Assembly: GCA_036268075.1 (NCBI GenBank)
Contig: DATAUV010000140.1
Span: forward strand, 44,164 to 108,163
Direction of reading: 5' to 3'
From: DATARH01 sp036268075
Lineage (GTDB): Bacteria > Pseudomonadota > Alphaproteobacteria > ATCC43930 > CGMCC-115725
DNA length: 64,000 bases
In this document: positions 24,694 through 32,946 of the stretch, in pieces
Numbering within the stretch: position 1 is the first letter of the stretch
How the letters are laid out: each line of letters starts with the position of its first letter
The notes under the pieces: generated by a model
What the model saw: only the letters and a program-made list of their open reading frames with translations
Told to the model about the DNA's origin: nothing
Database searches by the model: none
Translations under genes and position numbers: made by a program

Positions 24694-26037
24694 ATGCCCC
24701 TCACGCGCGAACTCGGCGATTTCGTCGCCGGCCTCGGCTTTTCGCAACTGCCGGCGGAGGCGGTCGAAACCGCCCGGCTCGGCTTTATCGACACGATCGC
24801 GACGATGATCGCCGGCTCGCGCGACGACGCGCCGCAGATCCTCAAGCAGGCGCTATCCCCGCCGCCCGGCCCCGCGACGCTTTACTTCGTCGGCGAGACC
24901 GCGCCCGCGCCCGAGGCCGCCTGGATCAACGGCACCGCCGCTCATGCGCTCGATTACGACGACGTCGCCGTGCGCGGCCATCCCTCGACCGTGCTGGTGC
25001 CGGCGATCCTCGCCGAGGGCGAGGCGCTGGGGGCGAGCGGCAACGCGATGATCGCCGCCTATGTCGCCGGCTATGAGGCCTGGGCCGAGGTGGCGAACCG
25101 CGACCCCGGCCATCACCACAAAAAAGGCTGGCACCCGACCGGCATCTTTGGCGCCATCGCGGCGGCGGCGGCCTGTGCCAATCTGCGCGGTCTCGATGCC
25201 GGGCAGGCGACGATGGCGGTGGCGCTGGCGGCGTCGCAATCGGCGGGGCTGATGGCCAATTTCGGCACGATGACCAAGCCGTTCCACGCCGGCCGGGCGG
25301 CGCATTCGGGGCTCATCTCGGCGCGGATGGCGGCGGCGGGCTTCACCGCCGCGGCGGATGCGATCGAGCACCCCCAGGGTTTTCTCTCGGCGGTATCGCC
25401 CGACGGTCTCGCCGATCGCGAGAGTCCGGCGCGGCTCGGCCAGGATTGGCACATCGTCAAGAACCGGCTGAGCATCAAGAAGTATCCGGCCTGCTACGGC
25501 CTCCATCGCTCCCTCGACGGCATGCTGGACCTCCTCGACAAGCGCCCGCTCAAACCAGAACAGATCGCCCGCATCACCGCCTCGATCAGCAAGACGCGCT
25601 CGCTGATCCTCCGAAACCATCGGCCGCAAACGGGGCTCGAAGGCAAATTCAGCATGGAGTTCGCGATGGCCGCAGCGGTCATCGCCCGTCGCGCCACCCT
25701 CGCCGAGTTCACCGACACCTTCGTCCAGCGCCCCGACGTGCAGGCGCTGATGCAAAAGGTCGAGATCGAGACGCACGAAAACTATGATCCCGAGGTGCCC
25801 GGCGCGGCGGTGTTCGACCAGGTGCGGGTCGAGTTGGTCGATGGCGGCCGGCTCGACAGCGACGAGGTGCGGCGGGCGCGCGGAGCCGCCGAATTGCCGC
25901 TTTCCGACGGCGAACTGTTCGTGAAGTTCCGCTCCTGCCTCGACGCCGGCGGCGCCCGGATCGCGCCCGAGGTGCTGTTCGGCCGGCTGAAAAACCTTGA
26001 GCGCCTGTCGGCACGGGAACTGACGGCGATCGGATAG
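24694..26037 (+). CDS. MmgE/PrpD-family protein
   Basis: A 447-residue protein of the 2-methylcitrate dehydratase/cis-aconitate decarboxylase superfamily. Key blocks: NGTAAHALDYDDVAVRGHPSTV near residue 80, HHKKGWHPTGIFGAIAAAAA near residue 140, and FGTMTKPFHAGRAAHSG near residue 190. A small lid domain follows with KKYPACYGLHRSLD and SMEFAMAAAV. Many paralogues serve unknown hydratase or decarboxylase steps. Start of a tight rightward group with the SIMPL and thiE genes (2-base gap, then GTGA overlap). Confidence 0.8.
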   Translation: MPLTRELGDFVAGLGFSQLPAEAVETARLGFIDTIATMIAGSRDDAPQILKQALSPPPGPATLYFVGETAPAPEAAWINGTAAHALDYDDVAVRGHPSTVLVPAILAEGEALGASGNAMIAAYVAGYEAWAEVANRDPGHHHKKGWHPTGIFGAIAAAAACANLRGLDAGQATMAVALAASQSAGLMANFGTMTKPFHAGRAAHSGLISARMAAAGFTAAADAIEHPQGFLSAVSPDGLADRESPARLGQDWHIVKNRLSIKKYPACYGLHRSLDGMLDLLDKRPLKPEQIARITASISKTRSLILRNHRPQTGLEGKFSMEFAMAAAVIARRATLAEFTDTFVQRPDVQALMQKVEIETHENYDPEVPGAAVFDQVRVELVDGGRLDSDEVRRARGAAELPLSDGELFVKFRSCLDAGGARIAPEVLFGRLKNLERLSARELTAIG

Positions 26038-26039
26038 CG

Positions 26040-26735
26040 ATGCGGCTCTGGCTCCTCATCGCGGCGCTGCTGGCGGCCATTCCGGCCTATGCGGCCGATC
26101 CGGCGGCCACACCGGCGCCGACGGTGCTGCACCTGACGCAATCGGCCGAGCGGCGCCTCACCCGCGACCTCCTCCACGTCGATTTGCGCGCGGAGGCAAA
26201 GGGCGCCGACGCCAAGACCGTCCAGGCCACGATCAACCGCACAATGACCAAGGCGCTGGTCGAGGCGCGGCAGGTCGCCGGGATCGAGGTCGCGACCGAC
26301 AGCTATACCGTCCACCGCGAGACGCCGCAAAACACCCCGCCGGACTGGACGGGCAGCCAGTCCCTGCTGCTGAGCGGCACCGACTCCGCCGCGCTGTTGA
26401 CGCTCGCCGGGACGCTGCAGGGCGAAGGGCTCGCCATGTCGAACCTCACCTACGAGGTCTCGCCGGCGACCATCCGCGGCGCCGAGAGCGCGCTGACCGC
26501 CGAGGCGCTGTCGGGGCTGGAGCAGCGCGCCGCGGCGATCGCGCAGCAGCTTCGCATTTCGGTGCTGGGCTACCGCGATCTCACAATCGGCAACGCCGAG
26601 ACCGGCGGGATGCCAATGCTGCGTTTCGCCCCGTCCGCCGCCGCGCTGATGCCCGCGCCGGTCGCGGCGGCGGGCGAGGCGACGGTACGCGTGACCGTCA
26701 ACGCCGACATCCTGCTGGGCGCGAAGCACCCGTGA
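26040..26735 (+). CDS. secreted SIMPL-domain (DUF541) protein
   Basis: A 231-residue protein with a signal peptide (MRLWLLIAALLAAIPAYAAD, cleavage after AYA). The SIMPL domain has TVLHLTQSAERRLTRDLLHVDLRAEA at the start and YRDLTIGNAETGG and ATVRVTVNADILL at the end. Periplasmic; members form oligomeric rings, function poorly known. Starts 2 bases after the MmgE/PrpD stop and overlaps thiE by GTGA, so it is cotranscribed with both. Confidence 0.8.
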   Translation: MRLWLLIAALLAAIPAYAADPAATPAPTVLHLTQSAERRLTRDLLHVDLRAEAKGADAKTVQATINRTMTKALVEARQVAGIEVATDSYTVHRETPQNTPPDWTGSQSLLLSGTDSAALLTLAGTLQGEGLAMSNLTYEVSPATIRGAESALTAEALSGLEQRAAAIAQQLRISVLGYRDLTIGNAETGGMPMLRFAPSAAALMPAPVAAAGEATVRVTVNADILLGAKHP

Positions 26736-27355
26736 GCGGCAGCCGGCTGCCGGTCCCGCCGCTCCTCGTCATCTCCGACCGTACGCAGGCGCGGCGGCCG
26801 CTTACCGAGGTCGCCGCGGCTGCCTTCGCCGGCGGCTGCCGATGGTTCAGCCTGCGCGAGAAAGATTTGTCGCCCCCCGAGCGGCGCGCCCTCCTCGCCG
26901 AGCTGATCGCCCTCGGCCGGCCCTTCGGCGCGACGGTCGGCGTGCATGACGACATCAGTGCCGCCCTCTCCACCGGCGCCGGCGCGGTGCATCTGCCCGG
27001 CGGCGGCGACCCGAAGGCGGCCCGGGCGCGGCTGCCCAACGCGCTGATCGGAGTCTCGGCGCACGACGCCGGGGAGGCCGCCGCGATGATCGCGGCCGGT
27101 GCAGACTACGTCACGATCAGCCCGATCTTTCTGACCGACAGCAAGCCCGGCTACGGTCCTGCCCTGGGGTTGGATGGACTCGCCGCCGCTGTCGCGCTCG
27201 CAAACGGCCCGGTCGTCGCCCTCGCCGGCATCACCCCCGCCAACGCCGCGTCATGCCTTGCAGCCGGCGCCGCCGGGATCGCCGTGATGGGCGAGATCAT
27301 GCGGGCCGATGACCCCGAACGTGTGGTCCGCGACCTCGTCGACGTCTTCGCCTAG
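26732..27355 (+). CDS. thiE: thiamine phosphate synthase family protein (ThiE/TenI)
   Basis: A 207-residue TIM barrel. LLVISDRTQA, RWFSLREKDLSP (phosphate and HMP-PP site), VGVHDDISAAL, GAVHLPGG, GVSAHDAGEAAAMIAAGADYVTISPIFLT, and ALAGITPANAASCLAAGAAGIAVMGEI cover the fold in order. ThiE couples thiazole phosphate and HMP-PP; TenI relatives lack synthase activity. The loop after SPIF reads LTDSKPGYGPALGLDGL, close to genuine ThiE. No TPP riboswitch is seen and no other thi gene is adjacent, so TenI or a stand-alone role is possible. Confidence 0.75.
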   Translation: MSGSRLPVPPLLVISDRTQARRPLTEVAAAAFAGGCRWFSLREKDLSPPERRALLAELIALGRPFGATVGVHDDISAALSTGAGAVHLPGGGDPKAARARLPNALIGVSAHDAGEAAAMIAAGADYVTISPIFLTDSKPGYGPALGLDGLAAAVALANGPVVALAGITPANAASCLAAGAAGIAVMGEIMRADDPERVVRDLVDVFA

Positions 27356-27378
27356 CGCAGAGGCCCCCGCGCGCCGCC

Positions 27379-27438
27379 GTCGTTGCGGCGAGCGGGGCGA
27401 CGCGGCAATCTCGACGGATTGCCGCGCTCGCAATGACA
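27379..27438. repeat. CATTGCGAG-family inverted repeat
   Basis: CGTTGCGGCGAGCGGGGCGA and, after CGCGGCAATC, the opposite arm ATTGCCGCGCTCGCAATGACA. Lies between thiE and the GMC oxidoreductase gene, ending about 20 bases before the latter's start. Confidence 0.85.
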
Positions 27439-27458
27439 CCCAGCAAAGGGCGAGAACC

Positions 27459-29060
27459 ATGGATGTGGATTATGTCGTGATCGGCGCCGGGTCGGCGGGT
27501 TGCGTGGTCGCCAGCCGGCTTTCCGAGGATGGCGCCAAGGTCGTGCTGCTCGAGGCGGGCCCGCCCGACCGCGACCCGATGATCCATATCCCGGCCGGCG
27601 TGTTGAAGGTGCTCAACAACGCCAGGATCAACTGGAACTACATGAGCGAGGGCGAGCCGGGGACGAACGGCCGGCAGCTCCAATGGCCGCGTGGCAAGAC
27701 GCTCGGCGGCACCAGCTCGATCAACGGCATGCTCTACGTGCGCGGCAACCCGGCCGATTACGACGGCTGGGCGCAGATGGGCTGCCGCGGCTGGAGCTAC
27801 GACGACGTGCTGCCGTTCTTCCGCAAATCGGAGACCTATCGCGGCGGCGGCGACCCGGAATACCGCAGCAAGGGCGGTCCGCTGATCGTCGAGGATTACC
27901 GCACGATCCTCGACCTCACCCACAAATTCGTCGAGGCGGCGCAGCAGGCCGGGTTCGAGTTCACCCCCGACTACAACGGCAAGCAGCAGGAGGGGGTCGC
28001 GTATTCGCAGATGACGCGGCGCGGCAAGTGGCGCGGCTCGACGGCGCAGACATTTTTGCGCGAGGCGCGGGGCCGCGGTAACCTGCGCGTGGAGACCGAC
28101 GCGATCGCGACCCGGCTACTCTTTGACGGCAAGCGCTGCACCGGCGTCGCTTATCGCCAACGCGGGGCCGAGAAGCAGGAGATCGCCACACGCGAGGTGA
28201 TCCTATGCGGCGGCGCCGTCAACTCGCCGCATCTCCTCCAGATTTCCGGGATCGGCCCCGCCTCGCACCTGCAATCGATCGGGGTGCCGGTCGTGCATGA
28301 TCTGGCGGGGGTCGGCGCCAACCTCAACGACCATTACGTCGTGCGCATCATCCACCGGGTGCGCGGCGCCGTGACGATCAACCAGCTCGCCCGCGGCGCG
28401 CGGCTCGTGCGCGAGATCGGCAAGTTCTTTACGATCGGCACCGGCGCGCTGACCTTTGGCGTGACCTCGGCGATGGTGTTCTGCCGCAGCCGCGAGGGGC
28501 TATCGAGCCCGGACCTGCAATTGCTGTTCACGCCGGCAAGTTACGCCCAGGGCGTGTTCCGCCAGTTGGAGCGGGCGCCCGGAATGACCGTCGCGGTGTG
28601 CCCGGTGCGCCCGGAAAGCCGCGGCACGATCATGGCGCAATCGCCCGATCCGCTGACCTATCCGGCGATCCGCCCTAACTACCTGTCGGCGCCGAGCGAC
28701 CTGCGCGTGCTGATCGCCGGGGTCAACCATACCCGCCGCATCTTTTCGCAGCCGGCGATGGCGCCCTATACGGTCGAGGAGACCGTGCCGGGCCCCGACA
28801 TTCGCACCGACGACGATTTCGGCCAGTTCGCCCGCACCAACGGCACCAACGTTTTTCATCCGGTCGGCACCTGCAAGATGGGCACCGACCCGATGGCCGT
28901 CGTCGACCCGCGGCTTCGGGTGCACGGCATCGCCGGGCTCCGGGTCATCGACGCGTCGGTCATGCCGGGGGTGACGACCGGCAACACCAACGCGCCGACG
29001 ATCATGATCGGCGAAAAGGGCGCGGCGATGATTCGCGAGGACGCCAAGGCGGCCGCGTAA
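27459..29060 (+). CDS. GMC-family FAD oxidoreductase (choline/alcohol dehydrogenase-like)
   Basis: A 533-residue GMC flavoprotein. N-terminal FAD dinucleotide motif VIGAGSAGCVVASRLSED with LLEAGPPDRDP; GMC signature 1 WPRGKTLGGTSSINGMLYVRG near residue 80; signature 2 CGGAVNSPHLLQISGIGPAS near residue 255; C-terminal catalytic His/Asn region NVFHPVGTCKMG and GNTNAPTIMIGEKGA. These oxidise alcohols to aldehydes. Start fixed at 27459 by the FAD motif; the upstream in-frame stretch lies in the repeat and in thiE. Substrate unknown. Confidence 0.85.
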   Translation: MDVDYVVIGAGSAGCVVASRLSEDGAKVVLLEAGPPDRDPMIHIPAGVLKVLNNARINWNYMSEGEPGTNGRQLQWPRGKTLGGTSSINGMLYVRGNPADYDGWAQMGCRGWSYDDVLPFFRKSETYRGGGDPEYRSKGGPLIVEDYRTILDLTHKFVEAAQQAGFEFTPDYNGKQQEGVAYSQMTRRGKWRGSTAQTFLREARGRGNLRVETDAIATRLLFDGKRCTGVAYRQRGAEKQEIATREVILCGGAVNSPHLLQISGIGPASHLQSIGVPVVHDLAGVGANLNDHYVVRIIHRVRGAVTINQLARGARLVREIGKFFTIGTGALTFGVTSAMVFCRSREGLSSPDLQLLFTPASYAQGVFRQLERAPGMTVAVCPVRPESRGTIMAQSPDPLTYPAIRPNYLSAPSDLRVLIAGVNHTRRIFSQPAMAPYTVEETVPGPDIRTDDDFGQFARTNGTNVFHPVGTCKMGTDPMAVVDPRLRVHGIAGLRVIDASVMPGVTTGNTNAPTIMIGEKGAAMIREDAKAAA

Positions 29061-29462
29061 TCAAGTCGCCAAGTCGAGGTGCAGCACGATCATTAACAGC
29101 GTCATGCCGACCGCGGCCGCGGCGATCGGAAGGATGATCTGCGTCGCGGCGTGCGTGCCGTGCAGGCGGCTGCCCCAGGTGTCGAACTCGCCGTCGAGCC
29201 AGGCGCCAAAGCTTCGGCTCCGGCCTTTGTCGAGCCCGCTCATGCGGTTGCGGCGTGAGATGCGCCATAAGGCGGCAACCAGCCCCATCGTTACGACCAG
29301 AAAGAACGTAACCATGCCCAGCGCAATCGCGCTGTAGCCGCCGGCAACAAAACCCCAGGCTGCCAACAGCATCCACAAGACCAATCCGAGCATGATCTTG
29401 TAGACGGCCGGATGTAATCGGGCCATGTCGCGTTGATCAGGGTTCGTATGCATCGTATTCAT
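29061..29462 (-). CDS. small integral membrane protein
   Basis: A 133-residue protein with three hydrophobic segments (IMLGLVLWMLLAAWGFVAGG, ALGMVTFFLVVTMGLVAALW, and IILPIAAAAVGMTLLMIVLH) and a soluble loop with GRSRSFGAWLDGEFDTWGSRLHG. Similar proteins of unknown function are widespread in alphaproteobacteria. Convergent with the GMC gene; the two stops abut at 29060/29061. An internal Met at residue 13 could be an alternative start. Confidence 0.65.
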   Translation of the reverse strand: MNTMHTNPDQRDMARLHPAVYKIMLGLVLWMLLAAWGFVAGGYSAIALGMVTFFLVVTMGLVAALWRISRRNRMSGLDKGRSRSFGAWLDGEFDTWGSRLHGTHAATQIILPIAAAAVGMTLLMIVLHLDLAT

Positions 29463-29513
29463 TGCATATATTCCGACAGTTTAACGAGGTGGGGAGATTT
29501 TCCCTCTGCTTCG

Positions 29514-29651
29514 TTAACGCTTCGGCTGGCGCTTGTTCCCTCGGATCGGCACCGCGACCAGGCTGCCGACCATCAGCGAGATGCCGCCGACGAGCAGCGC
29601 CAGCGAGAAGCTGCCGGTCGCGCCGCGCACGGCGCCGAAGAAATACGGGCC
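29514..29651 (-). pseudogene. C-terminal remnant of an MFS transporter
   Basis: On the minus strand, about 45 residues read GPYFFGAVRGATGSFSLALL and continue VGGISLMVGSLVAVPIRGNK to a stop at 29514. This is the normal last helix and tail of a major-facilitator transporter. Upstream the reading frame runs straight into the nested repeat at 29670-29916, with no transporter sequence beyond. The rest of the gene is gone. Confidence 0.7.
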
Positions 29652-29669
29652 GACCCTCAAGGTGTTTTG

Positions 29670-29916
29670 TTCACCACAGAGGCACGGAGGCCACGGAGAA
29701 GGATAGAGAAAGCAAAGGTCGCAGGGCATCGGTGGGCGCCGAGCGCCTCCTCCCCTGTCATTGCGAGCGAGGCGAAGCAATCTAGACCCGCAGGAGATTC
29801 TTCCGCCCGAGATTGCCGCGTCGCTGCGCTCCTCGCAATGACAGCCGAGGATCAGGTCCCTCCGCGACCTTTGCTTTCTCTATCCTTCTCCGTGGCCACC
29901 GTGCCTCTGTGGTGAA
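29670..29916. repeat. long inverted repeat, CACCACAGAGG family, carrying another repeat inside
   Basis: Outer arms of about 47 bases (TTCACCACAGAGGCACGGAG... at 29670 and its complement ending ...GTGCCTCTGTGGTGAA at 29916) differ at about one base. The complete CATTGCGAG element lies between them. Apart from the MFS remnant, the 480-base gap between the membrane-protein gene and the sulfatase holds only this structure. Confidence 0.85.
29756..29843. repeat. CATTGCGAG-family inverted repeat nested in the outer element
   Basis: TGTCATTGCGAGCGAGGCGA opens the left arm and GCTCCTCGCAATGACA closes the right arm. It sits in the loop of the 29670-29916 repeat, which suggests one element inserted into another. 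Confidence 0.85.
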
Positions 29917-29946
29917 TCTTCTTCTCTCCCGCGCTACGCGCTCAGG

Positions 29947-31401
29947 TCAGTTGTAGACCGGCTTCACCCCCGGCACCGGCGAATGGCCGAAGCTGCCGAG
30001 GTTGAGGATCGCGTCCCGGCCGCCATAGGAGGCGATGCGGGCGCGCTGGTCGGCTTTGGCGAGCGCGTCGGCGGCGTCTGGGTCGACCACCGCGCGCAGC
30101 TCGCGCTCGCATTGGGCGGTGAGACCTTGCCAGGCGGGCTCTCCGGCCAGGTCGTGCGCTTCCTGCGGGTCGGCGTCGAGGTCGAAAAGTTGCGCCGGCA
30201 TCCCCGCGTAATAGACGTATTTGAACGGCCCCTTGCGGATCAGGAAGGCCCCGGTCGCGGCGCCCGCCGCGTGGTACTCGCAGAGGATCGTGCGCTTGGG
30301 CGCCTCGCGGGCGATCCGGTCGAGCGGCAGGCCGGGAAGGTCGCGATCCGCGGGGTTGGGCGCAATCCCGGCCCAGTGGACGATCGTCGGAAAGATGTCG
30401 ACGAGCGAGACCGGCTCGCGGCACACCTGACCCTCGGGCAATCCCGGCCCGGCGGCGATCATCGGGATGCCGGCGGACTCCTCGTACATCGTCGACTTGC
30501 CCCAGAGGCCTCGCGTTCCGAGATTATCGCCGTGGTCGCTCGAATAGATGATCCGGGTCGTGTCGGCGAGGCCGCTTTCCTCGATGGCCGCGACAAGCCG
30601 CCCGACATTGTGGTCGACATAGCTGACCAGGCCGAAATAGGCCGCGATCGCCCGCTCCAGGCTGCCCGGGTTCGCGGCGAACCCCTTCTGGTATACCTGG
30701 CACTCGCGGATCGCCCGCACATAGGGGTGGTCGGGCCATTCGGCCGGGTCGTACTGCGCCGGCCGCGGCATTTCGGCCTCGGGATAGAGCCCGTACCATT
30801 CCGGCCGCGCGATCAGCGGGAAATGCGGGCAGACGATCGACACGAACAGCGCCCAAGGCTTGCCCCCGGTGGCCCGCGCCCGCGCCTTGATCCACTCGAC
30901 CGCCGCGTCGGTGATGCGGCCGTCATAGCCCTGGTAGTCGCTGTCGCCGGGGCCGGCGTCTTTCGCCAGCCGCAGCGCCGCCCTCCGCTCGACCAGCGGC
31001 TCGCGCAGCCAGCCCGCCGGGTCGCCGATGCCCTCGACGACGTGCAGCGGCATGACCTCCTCGGTAAAGCCGTTGTCGTCGTCGATGCTGCGGAAATGCA
31101 GCTTGCCGATCGACACGCATTCGTGCCCGGCCTGCTTCAGCCGGTGGTGCCAGCTCGGCACCGACCCGTCATAGGGGATGCCGTTGTCCCAGAACCGGAT
31201 CTGGTGCGGATACCGCCCGGTCGCGAGACTTGCGCGCGACGGCACGCAGATCGGCGAGTTGCAATAGGCGTCGGAAAACCTGACCCCACGTGCCGCCAGC
31301 CGGTCGAGGTTCGGCGTGCGGATCATCTTGTGGCCGTAGCAGCCGAGCACGCGGCGGCTGTGCTCGTCGGAGAAAATGAACAGCGTGTTGGCGGGCGTCA
31401 T
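29947..31401 (-). CDS. type I sulfatase (choline-sulfatase-like arylsulfatase family)
   Basis: A 484-residue sulfatase. The formylglycine motif CVPSRASLATG (CxPSR) lies near residue 52, preceded by TLFIFSDEHSRRVLGCYGH with the first metal Asp. Late metal-site residues are in RIIYSSDHGDNLGTRGLWGKSTMYEE. No signal peptide, so cytoplasmic, as for choline sulfatase. It would release sulfate from an alkyl or aryl sulfate ester; substrate not certain. It lies downstream of the MFS transporter gene on the same strand (117-base gap), so uptake and desulfation of one compound is plausible. Confidence 0.85.
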   Translation of the reverse strand: MTPANTLFIFSDEHSRRVLGCYGHKMIRTPNLDRLAARGVRFSDAYCNSPICVPSRASLATGRYPHQIRFWDNGIPYDGSVPSWHHRLKQAGHECVSIGKLHFRSIDDDNGFTEEVMPLHVVEGIGDPAGWLREPLVERRAALRLAKDAGPGDSDYQGYDGRITDAAVEWIKARARATGGKPWALFVSIVCPHFPLIARPEWYGLYPEAEMPRPAQYDPAEWPDHPYVRAIRECQVYQKGFAANPGSLERAIAAYFGLVSYVDHNVGRLVAAIEESGLADTTRIIYSSDHGDNLGTRGLWGKSTMYEESAGIPMIAAGPGLPEGQVCREPVSLVDIFPTIVHWAGIAPNPADRDLPGLPLDRIAREAPKRTILCEYHAAGAATGAFLIRKGPFKYVYYAGMPAQLFDLDADPQEAHDLAGEPAWQGLTAQCERELRAVVDPDAADALAKADQRARIASYGGRDAILNLGSFGHSPVPGVKPVYN

Positions 31402-31518
31402 CGGTTCACCAGAAAGACCAGAGGCGCCCGAAAGCTACTCTTTACCCCAAGCCCCGCAAAGGAGGGCGGAAGGACGCGAAGGAGAGCCCGCCGCGTCCTG
31501 CGGCGTTCCGCTGGCCGG

Positions 31519-32823
31519 CTATTCGGCCGCCTGCATTACCCGCGCCTGCTTTGACGGGTCGGGGATTTCGAGGAACAGGGCACACACCACCGCCGAGATC
31601 ACGCACAGAAAGGCGAGGCCATAGAGCCCGCCGGCGTAGCTGCCCGTCCAGTCCTTGACCACGCCGACATACCAGGGGCCGAAAAAGCCGCCGAGATTGC
31701 CGAGCGAGTTGATCCAGGCGATCGAGGCCGCCGCCGCCGTGCCGGTCATGAACATCGGCGGCATCGACCAGAATGGCCCTTTCGAGCCGTAAAAGCCGAA
31801 GGTCGCGATCGACAGCCCGACCATCGCCCACCACGATCCGATCGTCAGCCCGGCGATGACGAGGCCGATCGTCGACACGACGCACGCCGCCAGCAGGTTC
31901 CAGCGCCGCTCGTTCATCCGGTCGGAGATGAGGCCCCAACCGACGAGGCCGATCCCGCCCGAGATATAGGGGATCATCGTCAGCCAGCCGACCGTCATGT
32001 TGTTGGTCACCCCGATCGATTTGATCATCTGCGGCACGAAAAACAGGATACCCAGACTGGCGACGACGATACCGAAATAGTTGAGCGCGAGCAGCAGCAC
32101 CTTGGGATTGTAGAACCCCTCGAGGAAGCTGAACTTGCGCACCGCCTCCTTGGCCTTCCGTTCGGAATCGAGCTTCTTGGTTAGCCACGATTTTTCTTCG
32201 GCGGTAAGGAACTTCGCCTGTGCCGGCCGGTCAGTCAGCACGAACAAGGTGAGAAGGCCAATGAGCACCGTCGGAACGCCCTCGGCAATGTACATGATCT
32301 GCCAGCCCCTGAGGCCCCACAGCCCGTCCAGCCCCAAGAGCGCGGTCGAGATCGGCGCCCCGCCGGCCACCGCGATGGGCAACCCGACCAGAAATCCGGA
32401 GACGATGCGGGCGTGGTGATAGGTCGGGAACCAGTAGGTGAAATAGAGCACGATACCGGGGAAGAACCCGGCCTCGGCCACGCCGAGTAAAAAACGCAAG
32501 ACGCCAAAGCTGGTCGATCCGGTGACCATGGCGGTGAGCCCGGCAAGGATGCCCCAGGTGATCATGATGCGGGCGATCCACAGCCGCGCTCCCACCTTTT
32601 CCAAGACGACGTTGCTCGGCACCTCGAAGATGAAATAGCCCCAATAGAACGTGCCGACGGCAAACCCGTATTCCGCGGCGGTCATCTTGAGGTCGCCGCG
32701 CATCGTCAGCGCCGCAAAGCTGCCGTTGATGCGGTCGATATAGGCCAAGAGATAGCTGAGGAGGGCGAAGGGCAGCAGGCGGACATAGATCTTCCGCATG
32801 CAAGATTTCTCAATCAAATCCAT
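31519..32823 (-). CDS. MFS transporter, anion:cation symporter (ACS) type
   Basis: A 434-residue 12-helix transporter. ACS-family marks: YIDRINGSFAALTM in helix 1, GYFIFEVPSNVVLEKVGAR between helices 2 and 3, RFLLGVAEAGFFPGIVLYFTYWFP in helix 4, and a central cytoplasmic loop with FLTAEEKSWLTKKL. This family imports organic anions such as tartrate, phthalate, 4-hydroxyphenylacetate or tricarballylate. Start at 32823 has GGGAG 9 bases upstream; that ribosome-binding site lies in the 3' arm of a hairpin (see 32832-32881). Directly downstream of tcuA, so it may import the TcuA substrate. Confidence 0.85.
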   Translation of the reverse strand: MDLIEKSCMRKIYVRLLPFALLSYLLAYIDRINGSFAALTMRGDLKMTAAEYGFAVGTFYWGYFIFEVPSNVVLEKVGARLWIARIMITWGILAGLTAMVTGSTSFGVLRFLLGVAEAGFFPGIVLYFTYWFPTYHHARIVSGFLVGLPIAVAGGAPISTALLGLDGLWGLRGWQIMYIAEGVPTVLIGLLTLFVLTDRPAQAKFLTAEEKSWLTKKLDSERKAKEAVRKFSFLEGFYNPKVLLLALNYFGIVVASLGILFFVPQMIKSIGVTNNMTVGWLTMIPYISGGIGLVGWGLISDRMNERRWNLLAACVVSTIGLVIAGLTIGSWWAMVGLSIATFGFYGSKGPFWSMPPMFMTGTAAAASIAWINSLGNLGGFFGPWYVGVVKDWTGSYAGGLYGLAFLCVISAVVCALFLEIPDPSKQARVMQAAE

Positions 32824-32831
32824 AACGTACT

Positions 32832-32881
32832 ACTCCCGTCAACGCCGGCCGTCCGTCAGGGGCCGCCCCATTGACGGGAGT
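32832..32881 (-). promoter_or_regulatory. hairpin that would sequester the MFS gene ribosome-binding site
   Basis: An 11-base perfect inverted repeat, ACTCCCGTCAA at 32832-32842 and TTGACGGGAGT at 32871-32881, encloses a 28-base loop that holds a smaller GGGG/CCCC stem. In the minus-strand transcript the 3' arm contains GGGAG, the only good Shine-Dalgarno for the MFS start at 32823. Could be a translational switch, an attenuator, or an operator for a dimeric regulator. Confidence 0.55.
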
Positions 32882-32946
32882 TTGTCATAGTTTATGAATC
32901 TTTAACATACCTAGCTGTGGATTTATGCAGGCAACAACTCAACCGG
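32882..32946 (-). promoter_or_regulatory. AT-rich leader between tcuA and the MFS gene
   Basis: This 65-base stretch is clearly richer in A and T than nearly all other intergenic DNA here and includes TTGTTG and TATGTT boxes about 20 bases apart on the minus strand. It may hold a separate promoter for the MFS-sulfatase genes. Weak evidence. Confidence 0.25.

Noticed and set aside
26600..26735. Possible TPP riboswitch ahead of thiE
   Set aside because: The gene overlaps the upstream coding sequence by GTGA and no thi-box conserved segments are present.
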